Positions 26,423 to 35,362 of a DNA stretch of 64,000 nucleotides are shown here, in pieces. Source of the stretch: Blastopirellula sp. J2-11 (GTDB lineage Bacteria > Planctomycetota > Planctomycetia > Pirellulales > Pirellulaceae); NCBI RefSeq assembly GCF_024584705.1, contig NZ_CP097384.1, positions 5,518,001-5,582,000 of the forward strand, given 5' to 3'. The stretch's first letter is position 1. Each line of letters starts with the position of its first letter. The notes under the pieces were generated by a model that searched no databases, had not been told where the DNA came from, and saw only the letters and a list, made by a program, of their open reading frames with translations. The position numbers were made by a program, and so were the translations under genes.

Positions 26423-26902
26423 ATGCTGAGCTTTTCGCTACACAATTTGTTATGGCTGATCGGGTGCCTGGCCGCTTTGGCGACGGCGTTCGGCTGTGGA
26501 TCAAGTAAGCCTGCGCCAACTTCCTTCGAACCTTGGATCGAGGAAAAGGTGAGTTGGGAAGAAATCGAGCTAGGCGAGTTTTCGATCACCGTCTTGGCGG
26601 CCGATGATCCGACGCGGATGCCAGACCTGGACGAGTATCAAAACAGCGTCGCAATTCATTTCAACACGCATTGTCTGGTCGATCCCAATGACAAAGACAA
26701 AGTGCTTGAGATTTTGGATTCCAAAAAGGGACGGCTTTCGGACGAAGTAATTCGGACCTGCCGAAACGCAAACTTGATTGATCTGGCGGACCCAGAATTG
26801 CGGCTCGTCCGAGCCCAACTGCGTGACTTCTCAGATCAGTTAATTGGGCAAAGTTTGATCAAGAGGTTCGTTTTTACCAATGTTACGCTCGAACGCTATT
26901 AA
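26423..26902 (+). CDS. FliL-like lipoprotein, paralogue 2
   Basis: 159 residues; begins MLSFSLHNLLWLIGCLAALA and has a weak lipobox (AFGC). The mature part follows the same plan as its neighbours: IELGEFSITVLAADDP, a strand region FNTHCLVDPNDKDKV, the helix GRLSDEVIRTCRNANL, ADPELRLVRAQLRDF and the end strand FVFTNVTLERY. The stop overlaps the start of the third paralogue by 23 bases, indicating translational coupling. Role unknown. Confidence 0.75.
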   Translation: MLSFSLHNLLWLIGCLAALATAFGCGSSKPAPTSFEPWIEEKVSWEEIELGEFSITVLAADDPTRMPDLDEYQNSVAIHFNTHCLVDPNDKDKVLEILDSKKGRLSDEVIRTCRNANLIDLADPELRLVRAQLRDFSDQLIGQSLIKRFVFTNVTLERY

Positions 26903-27320
26903 ACATCTGCTGTTGTTCAGCTGTGCGGCAGGGGCGCTGCTTGCCGGTTGTGCGGCGGAACCGCCGGTCGAAGTGGCTCAGGCCGACCAGCCTGAGGCGC
27001 CGCCGGTAGAGATGGCGATCGGCGATTTCAAATTTCGGATGTCTGATCCGACCGCCGGCACGACCACTAAGTTTAACTTCGCGCTGTATGGCCTGGTTCC
27101 TGCTGACCAAGTGACCGATGCCCAAGCGGCGATGACCGAACGCGAGCAGCGTCTGCGCGACCGCGTGTTGCGAACGGCCCGTGAAGCGAGCCCCGTTGAA
27201 CTGGAAGATCCCGATTTGACCATGTTTCGTAAACGGATGTTGCTGGAGGTTAATCGCGAGCTGGGCGAAATGTACTTCCAAGAGCTATTTCTCGACCGTT
27301 ATTGGGTGAAGACGCGCTAG
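26880..27320 (+). CDS. FliL-like lipoprotein, paralogue 3
   Basis: 146 residues with a clean lipoprotein signal MLRSNAIKHLLLFSCAAG and lipobox LAGC. Residues ~45-146 match the FliL pattern best of the three: AIGDFKFRMSD, FNFALYGLVPADQV, the helix EQRLRDRVLRTAREAS, EDPDLTMFRKRMLLEVNREL and the closing strand YFQELFLDRYWVKTR. It overlaps the upstream paralogue and precedes the M50 protease by 64 bases. Assignment to FliL is by pattern, not by search. Confidence 0.78.
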   Translation: MLRSNAIKHLLLFSCAAGALLAGCAAEPPVEVAQADQPEAPPVEMAIGDFKFRMSDPTAGTTTKFNFALYGLVPADQVTDAQAAMTEREQRLRDRVLRTAREASPVELEDPDLTMFRKRMLLEVNRELGEMYFQELFLDRYWVKTR

Positions 27321-27393
27321 TTGAGCCCTTCTCCCGGCGGTTTCGTGCTGTCGATCACTCGCCGCCGTCGACGAGTTTGCTAAGATGACAGGG

Positions 27394-28434
27394 ATGACTG
27401 ACAGCTCCCCCCCTGAACCGACTCAGCGCGAGACGCTCGACTCGTATGACTCAACGCCGACGACGCCGGCAGTTCCGCGCGCGGAAAGTGCGTCTGCGGC
27501 CACCCCGCCGCGTCCTGTTCGCCAGCGTCGCGTCTTGCTGCCGATCTTGCTGTTTGTCGCCACGTGTCTCTCTACGTTCTTCGTCGGTTGGACCCGTTGG
27601 CAGCCGACGATGTTGCTGGGGGGAATGGTCGACGCCGAATACGATCCGCTCCTTTCCGATCCGCTGGTCGAAGGGATCCGACTTGTGCTGCGACACGTAA
27701 GCGTGAGCGACGGCTTGATCTATATGGCTTGTTTGCTGGCGATCTTGTTCGCCCACGAGATGGGACATTTTCTGATGACGGTCCGCTATCGAATTCACGC
27801 TAGCTATCCGTACTTCATTCCGATCCCCATTTCGCCGATCGGCACGATGGGCGCCGTGATCGGCATGGACGGTTTGAAAGCGAATCGCCGACAGTTGTTT
27901 GACATCGGCCTAGCCGGTCCGCTGGCGGGACTGGTCATCGCGATCCCGGTGCTGTACGTCGGCATCTTGCAAATGGATTTAACCAAAACGGCGCCCTCTC
28001 CGTATTCGCTGGATGTCCCGCTGGGGCTGGCTTGGGCGATGGCTTGGTTTCAGGTGCCCGGTTACTCGCTTGGCGATCCGGTCGCTCAGGCGCAGCTGAA
28101 TCCCTACTTCATGGCAGGCTGGGTCGGGCTGCTGGTCACCGGTTTGAACATGCTGCCGATCAGTCAACTGGATGGAGGCCATGTCGCCTATACGCTGTTT
28201 GGCAAATGGTCCTACTTTCTGGCCTGGGGCGTCATCATCGCGGCGGTGACCGCGATGGCGTTGGGCGCTGGTTGGACCTGGATCTTAATGCTGATTCTGG
28301 TATTGGTGATTGGACCTGCCCATCCGCCGACCTCGGATGACAGCGTCAAGATCGGCGCCGTTCGCTGGATTGTCGGCTTTACGTCGCTGGTGATCCCGAT
28401 TCTTTGCTTTCCGCCGCAGGCGATCATCACGTAA
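27394..28434 (+). CDS. site-2 protease family (M50) intramembrane metalloprotease
   Basis: 346 residues from the second of two near ATGs (the first is 9 bases earlier). The N-terminal ~45 residues are a Pro/Ala/Arg cytoplasmic tail. The zinc motif HEMGH lies in a membrane helix (residues ~121-125), and the second motif QLDGGH at ~258-263 supplies the third ligand. About six to eight hydrophobic helices. GLAGPLAGLVIA and PISPIGTMGAVI fit family M50B. Such proteases cleave membrane-bound regulators or lipoproteins within the bilayer; the substrate is unknown. Confidence 0.93.
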   Translation: MTDSSPPEPTQRETLDSYDSTPTTPAVPRAESASAATPPRPVRQRRVLLPILLFVATCLSTFFVGWTRWQPTMLLGGMVDAEYDPLLSDPLVEGIRLVLRHVSVSDGLIYMACLLAILFAHEMGHFLMTVRYRIHASYPYFIPIPISPIGTMGAVIGMDGLKANRRQLFDIGLAGPLAGLVIAIPVLYVGILQMDLTKTAPSPYSLDVPLGLAWAMAWFQVPGYSLGDPVAQAQLNPYFMAGWVGLLVTGLNMLPISQLDGGHVAYTLFGKWSYFLAWGVIIAAVTAMALGAGWTWILMLILVLVIGPAHPPTSDDSVKIGAVRWIVGFTSLVIPILCFPPQAIIT

Positions 28435-28463
28435 AGTCGAGCGTTCGGACTTGTAAGCTGCGC

Positions 28464-29126
28464 ATGAATTATTTCGCACACGGCAGGCTCTTTCTCGATC
28501 GGCCTTACTTCTTGGCCGGCACGGCTGTGCCCGATTGGTTGAACGTCGTCGATCGCAAGATGCGCGCCCGATCGAAAGGGGCGTTGCCTCACTGCGACGC
28601 AAACGATCCGTGCATGGCGGAAGTCGCCCGCGGCGTCGTTCAGCATCATCATGACGACGATTGGTTCCATCGCACCAAAGCGTTTGGCGAACTCTCCTGG
28701 GGTTTCACCGTCTTGATCCGTGATCAAGTGGGCGCCGATGACGGACTTCGTCCCAGTTTTTTGGGGCATATCGTGGTTGAGCTGCTCTTGGACGCCGAAC
28801 TCGCGCTGCGAAATCCCGGCTTGTTGCCGGCTTATTACGACGCACTTGCGCAGATCGAGCCGACGAAAGTTGAGACGGCCGTCAATCAGATCGCGACCCG
28901 CAGCAGCGACCGCTTGGCCTGGTTCATCGAACGATTCCTCGAAGTCCGCTTCTTAGAAGACTATGCCGAGGATGAAAAGCTGACTCTCCGCTTGAATCAG
29001 GTCCTTCAGCGCGTCAAACTACCGGCACTACCGAGCGGCTTCGCTCCGCTGTTGCCGACGATGCGATCGGCCGTCGCAGAGCGTTTTGATGATTTACTTT
29101 GCCCCGAAGCTGACTCTTCCCATTAG
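28464..29126 (+). CDS. protein related to acyl-carrier-protein phosphodiesterase (AcpH/DUF479-like)
   Basis: 220 residues from the ATG giving MNYFAHGRLFLDRPYFLAGTAVPDW. The pattern MNxxAHxxL...GxxxPD followed by GVVQHHHDDDWFHRTKAF and HIVVELLLDAEL resembles the AcpH family, an HD-like all-helical fold in which His and Asp bind metal. True AcpH removes 4'-phosphopantetheine from ACP; here the substrate is inferred only. Thirty bases after the protease gene on the same strand. Confidence 0.7.
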   Translation: MNYFAHGRLFLDRPYFLAGTAVPDWLNVVDRKMRARSKGALPHCDANDPCMAEVARGVVQHHHDDDWFHRTKAFGELSWGFTVLIRDQVGADDGLRPSFLGHIVVELLLDAELALRNPGLLPAYYDALAQIEPTKVETAVNQIATRSSDRLAWFIERFLEVRFLEDYAEDEKLTLRLNQVLQRVKLPALPSGFAPLLPTMRSAVAERFDDLLCPEADSSH

Positions 29127-29165
29127 ATCCGCCCCCTTTGCCTTGATAAGTTTTGGAGAACACCC

Positions 29166-30017
29166 ATGAAGTTCGGCATGAACCTGTTGCTGTGGTCCGG
29201 CGATCCCGATGAGAGTCTCTTGCCGGTGATCGAAAATCTGAAAGAAATGGGCTACGACGGCGTAGAAATTCCGCTCTTCAATCTCGATGTCGACAAGTGG
29301 GGCAAGTATGGCGAAAAAATCAAAGATCTCGGTCTCGGCTGCACCGCGGTCACCGTCCGCAACGAAGGGGATAACCCGATCAGCGCTGACGCCAAAGTGC
29401 GCGCCGAAGGAGTTCGCTTGAACAAGCAGACGCTCGATTGCTGCCAGGCGCTTGGCGCCGAGACGCTGGTTGGCCCTTATCATTCGGCGATCGGTCTGTT
29501 CAGCGGTAATGGTCCGACCGCCGACGAGTGGAAATGGGGCGTCGATTCGATGCGTCAAGTCGCCGAGCATGCCGGCCAGGTGAACGTGATGCTGGGCGTC
29601 GAAGCGCTCAACCGCTTTGAGTGCTATCTGCTCAACACGCATGCTGATTCGGCACGCTTCGCTCGGGAAGTGAATCATCCCAACTGCCGAGCGATGTACG
29701 ACACGTTCCACTCGAACATCGAAGAAAAGTGTATCGCTCAAGCGATTCGCGATTGCAGCGACGTGCTGGCCCATGTCCATATCTCGGAAAATGATCGCAG
29801 CACCCCCGGCACGGGGCACGTCCACTGGGATACGAACTTTGACGCGTTGAAAGAAGTCGGTTACGACGGCTGGATGGTGGTTGAAGCGTTTGGTCTCGCC
29901 TTGCCGGAAATTGCCGCAGCGACGAAGATCTGGCGCAAGATGTTCTCGACCGAGCTTGACCTGGCTCGTGACAGTCTGGCCTTTATGAAGAGCGAAGTCG
30001 CGAAGCGTTGGAACTAA
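29166..30017 (+). CDS. sugar phosphate isomerase/epimerase, tagatose/psicose 3-epimerase-like TIM barrel
   Basis: 283 residues, the usual size of this family. Candidate metal ligands Glu146 (GVEALNRF), Asp179 (MYDTFH), His205 (HVHISEND) and Glu240 (VVEAF) have spacings of 33, 26 and 35, which equal those I know for D-tagatose 3-epimerase (152/185/211/246). The protein begins MKFGMNLLLWSG and has no signal peptide, so it is cytoplasmic. TGHVHW is another family block. GGAG lies ahead of the ATG. The reaction is probably C3 epimerisation of a ketose; the exact sugar is not known. Confidence 0.9.
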   Translation: MKFGMNLLLWSGDPDESLLPVIENLKEMGYDGVEIPLFNLDVDKWGKYGEKIKDLGLGCTAVTVRNEGDNPISADAKVRAEGVRLNKQTLDCCQALGAETLVGPYHSAIGLFSGNGPTADEWKWGVDSMRQVAEHAGQVNVMLGVEALNRFECYLLNTHADSARFAREVNHPNCRAMYDTFHSNIEEKCIAQAIRDCSDVLAHVHISENDRSTPGTGHVHWDTNFDALKEVGYDGWMVVEAFGLALPEIAAATKIWRKMFSTELDLARDSLAFMKSEVAKRWN

Positions 30018-30036
30018 ACGCCGCAAGAAGTCGCCT

Positions 30037-30789
30037 ATGAGCAACCAGTCGGAATCTGATGACGAGCCGTTCGGCGACGACCTGGACGAAGGGTTGTCGC
30101 TGGAGAAACTGAGCGCCGCCTTCGCCGCTGCGATGGGGGGAGACGAACCGTACGCCGACAGCGAGGAAGAAGAAACTTCGCAACCGGCGGTCGAAGAAGA
30201 GTCGTCTGAAGACGCGGTCGCTCGGGTTTTGGCGACCGAAGATGAACCGGACGATTGCGAACTTTCCCCCCGGACCATCCTTGAGTCGATGCTTTTTGTC
30301 GGCAGTCCCGATAACGCTCCGCTATCCGCCGAACGGGGATCTGCACGGATGCGGGGAGTCGCTGTCGATGAGATCGCCGACCTGGTCGAAGAGCTCAATC
30401 AGGCTTACCAAGAGGAAGGCTGTCCTTACGAGATCGTCGCCTCAGGGGGCGGTTTCCGCATGAAGCTGCGCGACGAGTTCACTCGTCTGCGCGAAAAGTT
30501 CTACGGCAAAGTTCGCGAAGCGAAACTCTCACAACCGGCGGTCGACGTGCTGGCGCTGGTCGCCTACAACCAAAATATCACCCGCGAAAAAGTCGACAAG
30601 ATGCGGGGTAAACCGAGTGGACCGTTGCTCAATCAACTGGTCCGACGTGAACTGCTGAAGCTGGAAAGAACCGGCAAAGGGAAAGCAAAGCAGAAGACCT
30701 ACGCGACGACCGAGCGTTTTCTCGAGATGTTTCAACTCAGCACGCTCGACGACCTGCCGCAGCCGCAAGGCTTGGACCTAGAAGATTAG
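30037..30789 (+). CDS. scpB: segregation and condensation protein B
   Basis: 250 residues. An acidic head (~1-80, rich in Asp/Glu/Ser) precedes the two winged-helix domains: LSPRTILESMLFVGSPDNAPLS begins the first, and QPAVDVLALVAYNQNITREKVDKMRG opens the second, the strongest ScpB block. The end reads TYATTERFLEMFQLSTLDDLP, typical of the family. ScpB dimers regulate the SMC-ScpA ring in chromosome compaction. No scpA lies beside it. The ATG is 19 bases after the epimerase stop. Confidence 0.93.
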   Translation: MSNQSESDDEPFGDDLDEGLSLEKLSAAFAAAMGGDEPYADSEEEETSQPAVEEESSEDAVARVLATEDEPDDCELSPRTILESMLFVGSPDNAPLSAERGSARMRGVAVDEIADLVEELNQAYQEEGCPYEIVASGGGFRMKLRDEFTRLREKFYGKVREAKLSQPAVDVLALVAYNQNITREKVDKMRGKPSGPLLNQLVRRELLKLERTGKGKAKQKTYATTERFLEMFQLSTLDDLPQPQGLDLED

Positions 30790-30945
30790 AGCGTTTTCCC
30801 CGAAGGCTGTCGCGTCTTCAGCGTCGGCAAGGCAAGCTGGCCAAGGCGACCGAAGCAGGCGAATCCTAAGATTCGTCGATGCAGGTCAACGCAGACCATC
30901 GCAACCGCAACCAGCTGAAACGCTACAGACGGAGAGGGAACCGCT

Positions 30946-31245
30946 CTAGTCCAGCGAGAGGGTCGCGTCTTGATCGCGGGCTCCATGCAGGACGCGTAAA
31001 ACAATGAGCTTTTGCTCCGTCGAACGATAGTAGATTGCGTAGTTCGCATAGCAAAAACGACGATATCGATATCTTGAAATCTTGGGGATTTGCTCACCCA
31101 TTTCTTCGTTACCAGCGAGAGCGACAAATCTCTCGTGAATTCCTTGCAGCACACGATCTGCCGCGTTCATGCTTTCGTTCGCTATATAAACCCAAATCTC
31201 GTTCAGGTCGAACTCAGCGTCTGGCGTGAGAACGATGTCTAGCAT
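30946..31245 (-). CDS. parE: ParE/RelE-family toxin
   Basis: 99 residues, usual size. MLDIVLTPDAEFDLNEIWVYIA, YRRFCYANYAIYYRSTEQKLIVLRVLHGARD matches the ParE consensus (PxAxxDLxxIxxYI, then YxIxYRxxxxxIxIxRVLHxxRD). ParE toxins poison DNA gyrase and RelE toxins cleave mRNA on the ribosome; the lack of the RelE catalytic residues in a clear pattern favours ParE. It overlaps its antitoxin gene by 7 bases. Confidence 0.88.
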   Translation of the reverse strand: MLDIVLTPDAEFDLNEIWVYIANESMNAADRVLQGIHERFVALAGNEEMGEQIPKISRYRYRRFCYANYAIYYRSTEQKLIVLRVLHGARDQDATLSLD

Positions 31246-31490
31246 TCGCCGTTCGACTGCCTAGCATGCAAAGCATCTCGTCCCGCCTGTTTAATTTTCT
31301 CCATATCAAACGGGATATGCTCGCCTCGTTCATCCTGAGCGATTGCAGTCGCCAATCGCTCAAACTCCACTTGTCGATCACGAAGCAAACCAAGCGCCGC
31401 TTCGACGACCTTGTCGGTTGACTCATAGGCGCCGCTGGCGACCTGCGCTTCGGCGAATTTCTGTTGCGCTGGCGTTAGTTGATAGGACAA
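31239..31490 (-). CDS. parD: ParD-family antitoxin
   Basis: 83 residues. The N-terminal ribbon-helix-helix region is LTPAQQKFAEAQVASGAYESTDKVVEAALGLL; the C-terminus is charged and would wrap the toxin (ERGEHIPFDMEKIKQAGRDAL). It precedes the toxin, as in classical ParDE modules where the antitoxin dimer represses the pair. Only one stability module was seen in the window. Confidence 0.88.
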   Translation of the reverse strand: MSYQLTPAQQKFAEAQVASGAYESTDKVVEAALGLLRDRQVEFERLATAIAQDERGEHIPFDMEKIKQAGRDALHARQSNGEC

Positions 31491-31707
31491 TGATCACTCC
31501 TCAGGTCGATATCCGCTATTTCCGCAATTCTAACTTCCCCTGCAACGCGATCCAAGCTTTCGCTGCAAATGCTAGCACAGCGGTGAATTGATCTTGGCGG
31601 ATGCAGGGGACTAGGTATACTCCGCGCCCCCTTATTTATCGCCCGGCGGTCGCGTGCGCCAGCCGTTGCGGGCGAATTGACCAAGTTGCATTAGAGGACA
31701 GTTTGAC

Positions 31708-33813
31708 ATGTCCACGGCGAAAACCCGCCTTGTCGGTTTTATTTGTTTCGTGATTGCATTGACGTTTTTCTCGTTGCCGCTCCGCAGCGAAGAAGCTGCG
31801 TCAGGTGCTGCGCCGGCAAATACAAAGCAAGATGATATTGCGCCAACTCCGACTCCCAGTTCGTTCAATTCGCCAAGTCGTTTGCCGCAACCGCCTACGA
31901 GCGGCGAATCGGTGCTGCGCATCAAGACGCCGTTGACGAAATATCCTGATACCAAGAAAAAACCATCGCAAAATGATGGCCCGCTGAAGATCTCGCGTAT
32001 TCTCGACGGCAATGACATGAAGCCGAAAGCGAAGCCGCCAGAACCGGCGCCGCGAGTCGAGCCGAAACCGGTCACTCCTGTCCAACCTGCGTCGGCGATG
32101 CCCAAGGCAAAACCGGTTGCGTCCGCCAAGCCAAGCGACGACATCCATTTGCTGGTCGCCGGCAAGACCCAACGAAGCCAATTGGTTGAATTATGGGGCG
32201 AGCCTGCAAGTCAATCGATTGTCGACGGACGCACGCTGCTCGTTTTTAACACGGCTGGTTTTGAACGCGCCGAGGCGACCTTCCAAAACGACACGCTTGA
32301 AACGCTCTTTCTAGTTTTAAAGCAACCGTCGCCAGCCGACCAGGTTCGCCAACAATTGAAAATCGTCGAAAGCGAAGGGGCGAAAGTCCATGACGAATTC
32401 GGCGTGCTGTTGGGATTGGTCTACCCGGAACGGGGCGCATTGTTCAGCTATGCTCCGCAAGAGCGACAGTTTCTGGTCGAAAGCGTCGTCATCCAACGAC
32501 CGACTGCCGAAGCTTTTCTGATTCGTGCCAAGGGTTATCAGGCCGATCGAATCGAAGCGAAGCTGGCCGACTTGAACACCGCCGTCAAGCTGGAATCCTT
32601 TAATGCCGCCGCCTGGCACGAGATCGCGATTCTCCAACGCCGGCTGGGACAAATGCCTGACGCGCTGTCGGCTGCACAGACCGCCGCGACCGGCGTTGGC
32701 GCCAAACCCGAATATCGCCTGACGCGAGCCTTGATTCAGGCCGAAATGGGCCAGTATGACGATGCGTTGAATGTGACCAAAGCAATCGCCGAGAATGTCG
32801 CGCTGCCCAAAGAAGTTCGTGCTCGAGCCTATTGCCAATGGGGTGATTTGGTCGCACGCGGGCCGAGTGAAGACGTCCGCTCAGCGCTAGCTCATCATCA
32901 GTTGTCGATCAAACTGGCGGCGGAAGAAATTCGAAATCCGCTCGACGAAGTGCGTCGCGCCGCCAAACTGATTCTAGTCGACGCTCACCTGGCGGTCGCG
33001 ACAGATCTGGCGGCCGGACAATGGCAAAATCGTGAATTAACCGTTCCCAAATGGGTCGACAGCACCGACGCCTTCGTAGCGAACCTAATCGACAAAGAAG
33101 GCTTCTCGCGTGAATTGGAACTTGCTCGCTTGCAGAAAGCGATCGCCGCCTACAACTATTTTGAATCCGAATTCGACACCACCGAATCGGTCGACGCCAT
33201 CCTAAGCGTCGGGCGTCAGCTGTTGTCGCAGACCAGCGATCCCTCATATCAGACAGTGATCGAGTGGGAAATGAGTCAGGCGTTGATTCAAGCGGCGACG
33301 ATTGAACAAAATCGAGGTGAGTTTGACGACGCAATGCGGATCGCACGCGAGACCGCAGCGCTGCTAGAGCATGCTACGCAGACGCGGCAACTGTCGATTT
33401 CAGACCGGATGACGCTCGGCAATTTCTACTTTCGCGTCGGCGCCGCTCAGGTCGTCAGCAAAGGGGATCATGACGAAGCGATCCGCTGGTATGCCGACGC
33501 CGAAAAGCAATTCAAGCATTCCGATATCAAAAATGTCGCCTTTGGACAGCGCGGCGAAGCGCTGGCCAGCATGGCGGTTTCATACTGGGAAACAGGGCGC
33601 CATCAGCAGGGCTTGGATCTAACCGAGCAAGGGGCGAATCTCCTTAAACAGGGAGTCGACGCTGGTGAAAACCAGCTGGATTCGCTGATCGCACCTTACG
33701 CAAATCTGGTGACGATGTACGAAAGCCAAGGAAACGCGACCAAGCAAGCCGAGTACGCCGGCAAGCTGGCGAAGCTCCCTCAACCGGCCTCCGAATCGAC
33801 CCCACGACGATAA
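31708..33813 (+). CDS. exported TPR-type protein of unknown function
   Basis: 701 residues. A signal peptide (MSTAKTRLVGFICFVIALTFFSLPLRSEEA) is followed by a Pro/Lys-rich linker (~30-145), a small beta domain (~147-270, LVAGKTQRSQLVELWGEPASQSIVDGRTLLVF, SmpA/BamE-like in outline) and tetratricopeptide-like helices from ~275 to the end (AAWHEIAILQRRLGQMPDALSAAQTA, YRLTRALIQAEMGQYDDALN, NFYFRVGAAQVVSKGDHDEAIRWYADAEKQF). Periplasmic scaffold by inference. Downstream comes a perfect 18-bp palindrome. Confidence 0.82.
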   Translation: MSTAKTRLVGFICFVIALTFFSLPLRSEEAASGAAPANTKQDDIAPTPTPSSFNSPSRLPQPPTSGESVLRIKTPLTKYPDTKKKPSQNDGPLKISRILDGNDMKPKAKPPEPAPRVEPKPVTPVQPASAMPKAKPVASAKPSDDIHLLVAGKTQRSQLVELWGEPASQSIVDGRTLLVFNTAGFERAEATFQNDTLETLFLVLKQPSPADQVRQQLKIVESEGAKVHDEFGVLLGLVYPERGALFSYAPQERQFLVESVVIQRPTAEAFLIRAKGYQADRIEAKLADLNTAVKLESFNAAAWHEIAILQRRLGQMPDALSAAQTAATGVGAKPEYRLTRALIQAEMGQYDDALNVTKAIAENVALPKEVRARAYCQWGDLVARGPSEDVRSALAHHQLSIKLAAEEIRNPLDEVRRAAKLILVDAHLAVATDLAAGQWQNRELTVPKWVDSTDAFVANLIDKEGFSRELELARLQKAIAAYNYFESEFDTTESVDAILSVGRQLLSQTSDPSYQTVIEWEMSQALIQAATIEQNRGEFDDAMRIARETAALLEHATQTRQLSISDRMTLGNFYFRVGAAQVVSKGDHDEAIRWYADAEKQFKHSDIKNVAFGQRGEALASMAVSYWETGRHQQGLDLTEQGANLLKQGVDAGENQLDSLIAPYANLVTMYESQGNATKQAEYAGKLAKLPQPASESTPRR

Positions 33814-33829
33814 CGCCCAATTGGGCGTT
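33812..33829. repeat. 18-bp perfect palindrome AACGCCCAATTGGGCGTT
   Basis: Begins within the stop region of the TPR gene. A related but shorter palindrome (GCCAATTGGC) lies at about 34690 between the repeat protein and pabA. It has no loop, so protein binding is as likely as hairpin formation. Confidence 0.45.
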
Positions 33830-33975
33830 CGGTTGCGATGCCGAAAAACTACTTCCTGCCGCTCCGGTGATGCCGTATCATGGACGAGCAGTTCGCCTCG
33901 GCGGACTGGTAAATTGCACCCTCGTCATCGTTGTTACACACCCTATCTCCATGGAATGAAGGTCCCGCTTCCGCC

Positions 33976-34680
33976 ATGGTCTTTGAGCACATCGAAAAAC
34001 TAAAACGCGAATACACCGACAAGTACGTCGTTGTCGATCATGATCGCCCTGAGCTAAAACGTTTCGCCGAAATGACCGGCGTCGTTCGGACGGTGAACAT
34101 GAGCGGGCGAGCACTTGTCGAATTCGACGGCATAAACAACATCGGTTGGTACGACATCAATGTCGATTTCCTGAAGGTCGTCGATAAACCGATTCCCAAG
34201 CCGGTTGCGGAGAAAAAACCGGCCGCCAAAAAACCGCCGGCGTCCGGCTCAGCCGCCAAGCCGGCGGCAAGTGCGGCCGATATTCTGGCCGCCGCGCGAG
34301 CCAAAAAAGGGGACGCTCCCGCCACGCCGGAAGCGAAGAAACCTGCTCCCGGCGCGAATACGGCCGACATCTTAGCTGCCGCCCGCGCCAAAAAAGCGGC
34401 GCCCAACACGGCCGACATTTTGGCCGCAGCACGCGGGAAAAAGCAAGAAAGCAGCGAACCTGCCGCACCAAAATCATCTCCTGCACCGGTGAGCACCGCC
34501 GATATTTTGGCCGCCGCCCGAGCGAAAAAAGCGGCTTCGGCAGAACCCGGGGAAGCCCCCATTGCGGAAGTCGTGCAGTCGACGCAGGAGCCTGCGGCCC
34601 AAGCAGAGAAACCGTCAGCGGGCCCATTGCCGACAGCGACAGCCGAAATCCTTGCTTTCTGCCGCGAGCGCGACGCATAG
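33976..34680 (+). CDS. protein with conserved N-terminal domain and repeated ADILAAARAKK motif
   Basis: 234 residues from ATG giving MVFEHIEKLKREYTDKYVVV; the 15 codons before are not convincing. Residues ~1-72 form a compact domain with SH3-like beta pattern (DHDRPELKRFAEMTGVVRTV, GRALVEFDG, WYDINVDFLKVV). Then comes a Lys/Ala/Pro linker with four near-identical copies of TADILAAARAKK (at ~100, 129, 145 and 174) and a terminal variant TAEILAFCRERDA. These are amphipathic helices in a disordered chain and look like repeated docking motifs. No family name recognised; the architecture is familiar to me from planctomycetes. Confidence 0.8.
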   Translation: MVFEHIEKLKREYTDKYVVVDHDRPELKRFAEMTGVVRTVNMSGRALVEFDGINNIGWYDINVDFLKVVDKPIPKPVAEKKPAAKKPPASGSAAKPAASAADILAAARAKKGDAPATPEAKKPAPGANTADILAAARAKKAAPNTADILAAARGKKQESSEPAAPKSSPAPVSTADILAAARAKKAASAEPGEAPIAEVVQSTQEPAAQAEKPSAGPLPTATAEILAFCRERDA

Positions 34681-34754
34681 TCGGTTACCGCCAATTGGCG
34701 TAAAATGGCGGGCGGCTCTTCGCAGATTTTTCCGCCTTAACGACCGACGCGCCC

Positions 34755-35354
34755 ATGATCTTGCTGATCGATAATTACGACTCGTTCACCTACAACCTGG
34801 TTCAGCGACTGGGGGAAATTAATCCCGGTCTTGATCTGCGCGTCGTCCGCAACGACAAAATCACCCTCGACGAAATCGAAGAATTGGCGCCAAGCCATTT
34901 GATCGTTTCGCCCGGTCCTTGCACGCCGAACGAAGCGGGAATCTCGGTCGAATCGATCCAGCGATTCGCCGGCAAACTGCCGATCTTGGGCGTCTGCTTG
35001 GGGCATCAATCAATGGGACAAGCCTTTGGCGGCGTCATCGTCCGCGCCGAACGTCTGATGCACGGCAAGACCGACGAGATCCATCATGACGACAAAGGGC
35101 TCTTCGCCGGCATGCCCAATCCATTTATCGCGACGCGCTATCACAGTCTGGTGATTCGCCCTGACACGCTGCCGGAAGAATTTGAAGTCTCGGCATGGAG
35201 CATTCTCCCCAACGGCGAGCGCGAGATCATGGGGATTCGCCATCGCGACTGGCCTCTGGAAGGTCTGCAATTTCATCCAGAGAGCTTTTTAAGCGAAACC
35301 GGTACCGATATGCTCGCGAGGTTTCTGCAGATGACCTCTTCGCAAGCGGCCTAA
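34755..35354 (+). CDS. pabA: glutamine amidotransferase of anthranilate/aminodeoxychorismate synthase
   Basis: 199 residues of a class I amidotransferase. It begins MILLIDNYDSFTYNLVQRLGE, has the oxyanion/nucleophile block GVCLGHQSMGQAFGG (catalytic Cys) and the C-terminal dyad GLQFHPESFLS (His and Glu). It supplies ammonia to PabB or TrpE for folate or tryptophan synthesis; sequence alone does not decide between pabA and trpG, and no pabB/trpE lies nearby. moeA follows after 8 bases, so the pair is probably co-transcribed. Confidence 0.9.
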   Translation: MILLIDNYDSFTYNLVQRLGEINPGLDLRVVRNDKITLDEIEELAPSHLIVSPGPCTPNEAGISVESIQRFAGKLPILGVCLGHQSMGQAFGGVIVRAERLMHGKTDEIHHDDKGLFAGMPNPFIATRYHSLVIRPDTLPEEFEVSAWSILPNGEREIMGIRHRDWPLEGLQFHPESFLSETGTDMLARFLQMTSSQAA

Positions 35355-35362
35355 GGGATACA

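Noticed and set aside
29094-30398. Minus-strand ORF of 434 codons
   Set aside because: It covers the whole TIM-barrel gene and part of scpB in antisense; both sense genes match known families, and the antisense product is Ser/Arg-rich at its start.
34038-34694. Minus-strand ORF of 218 codons opposite the repeat protein
   Set aside because: Antisense of a repetitive coding region; Ala/Ser-rich product only mirrors the repeats.
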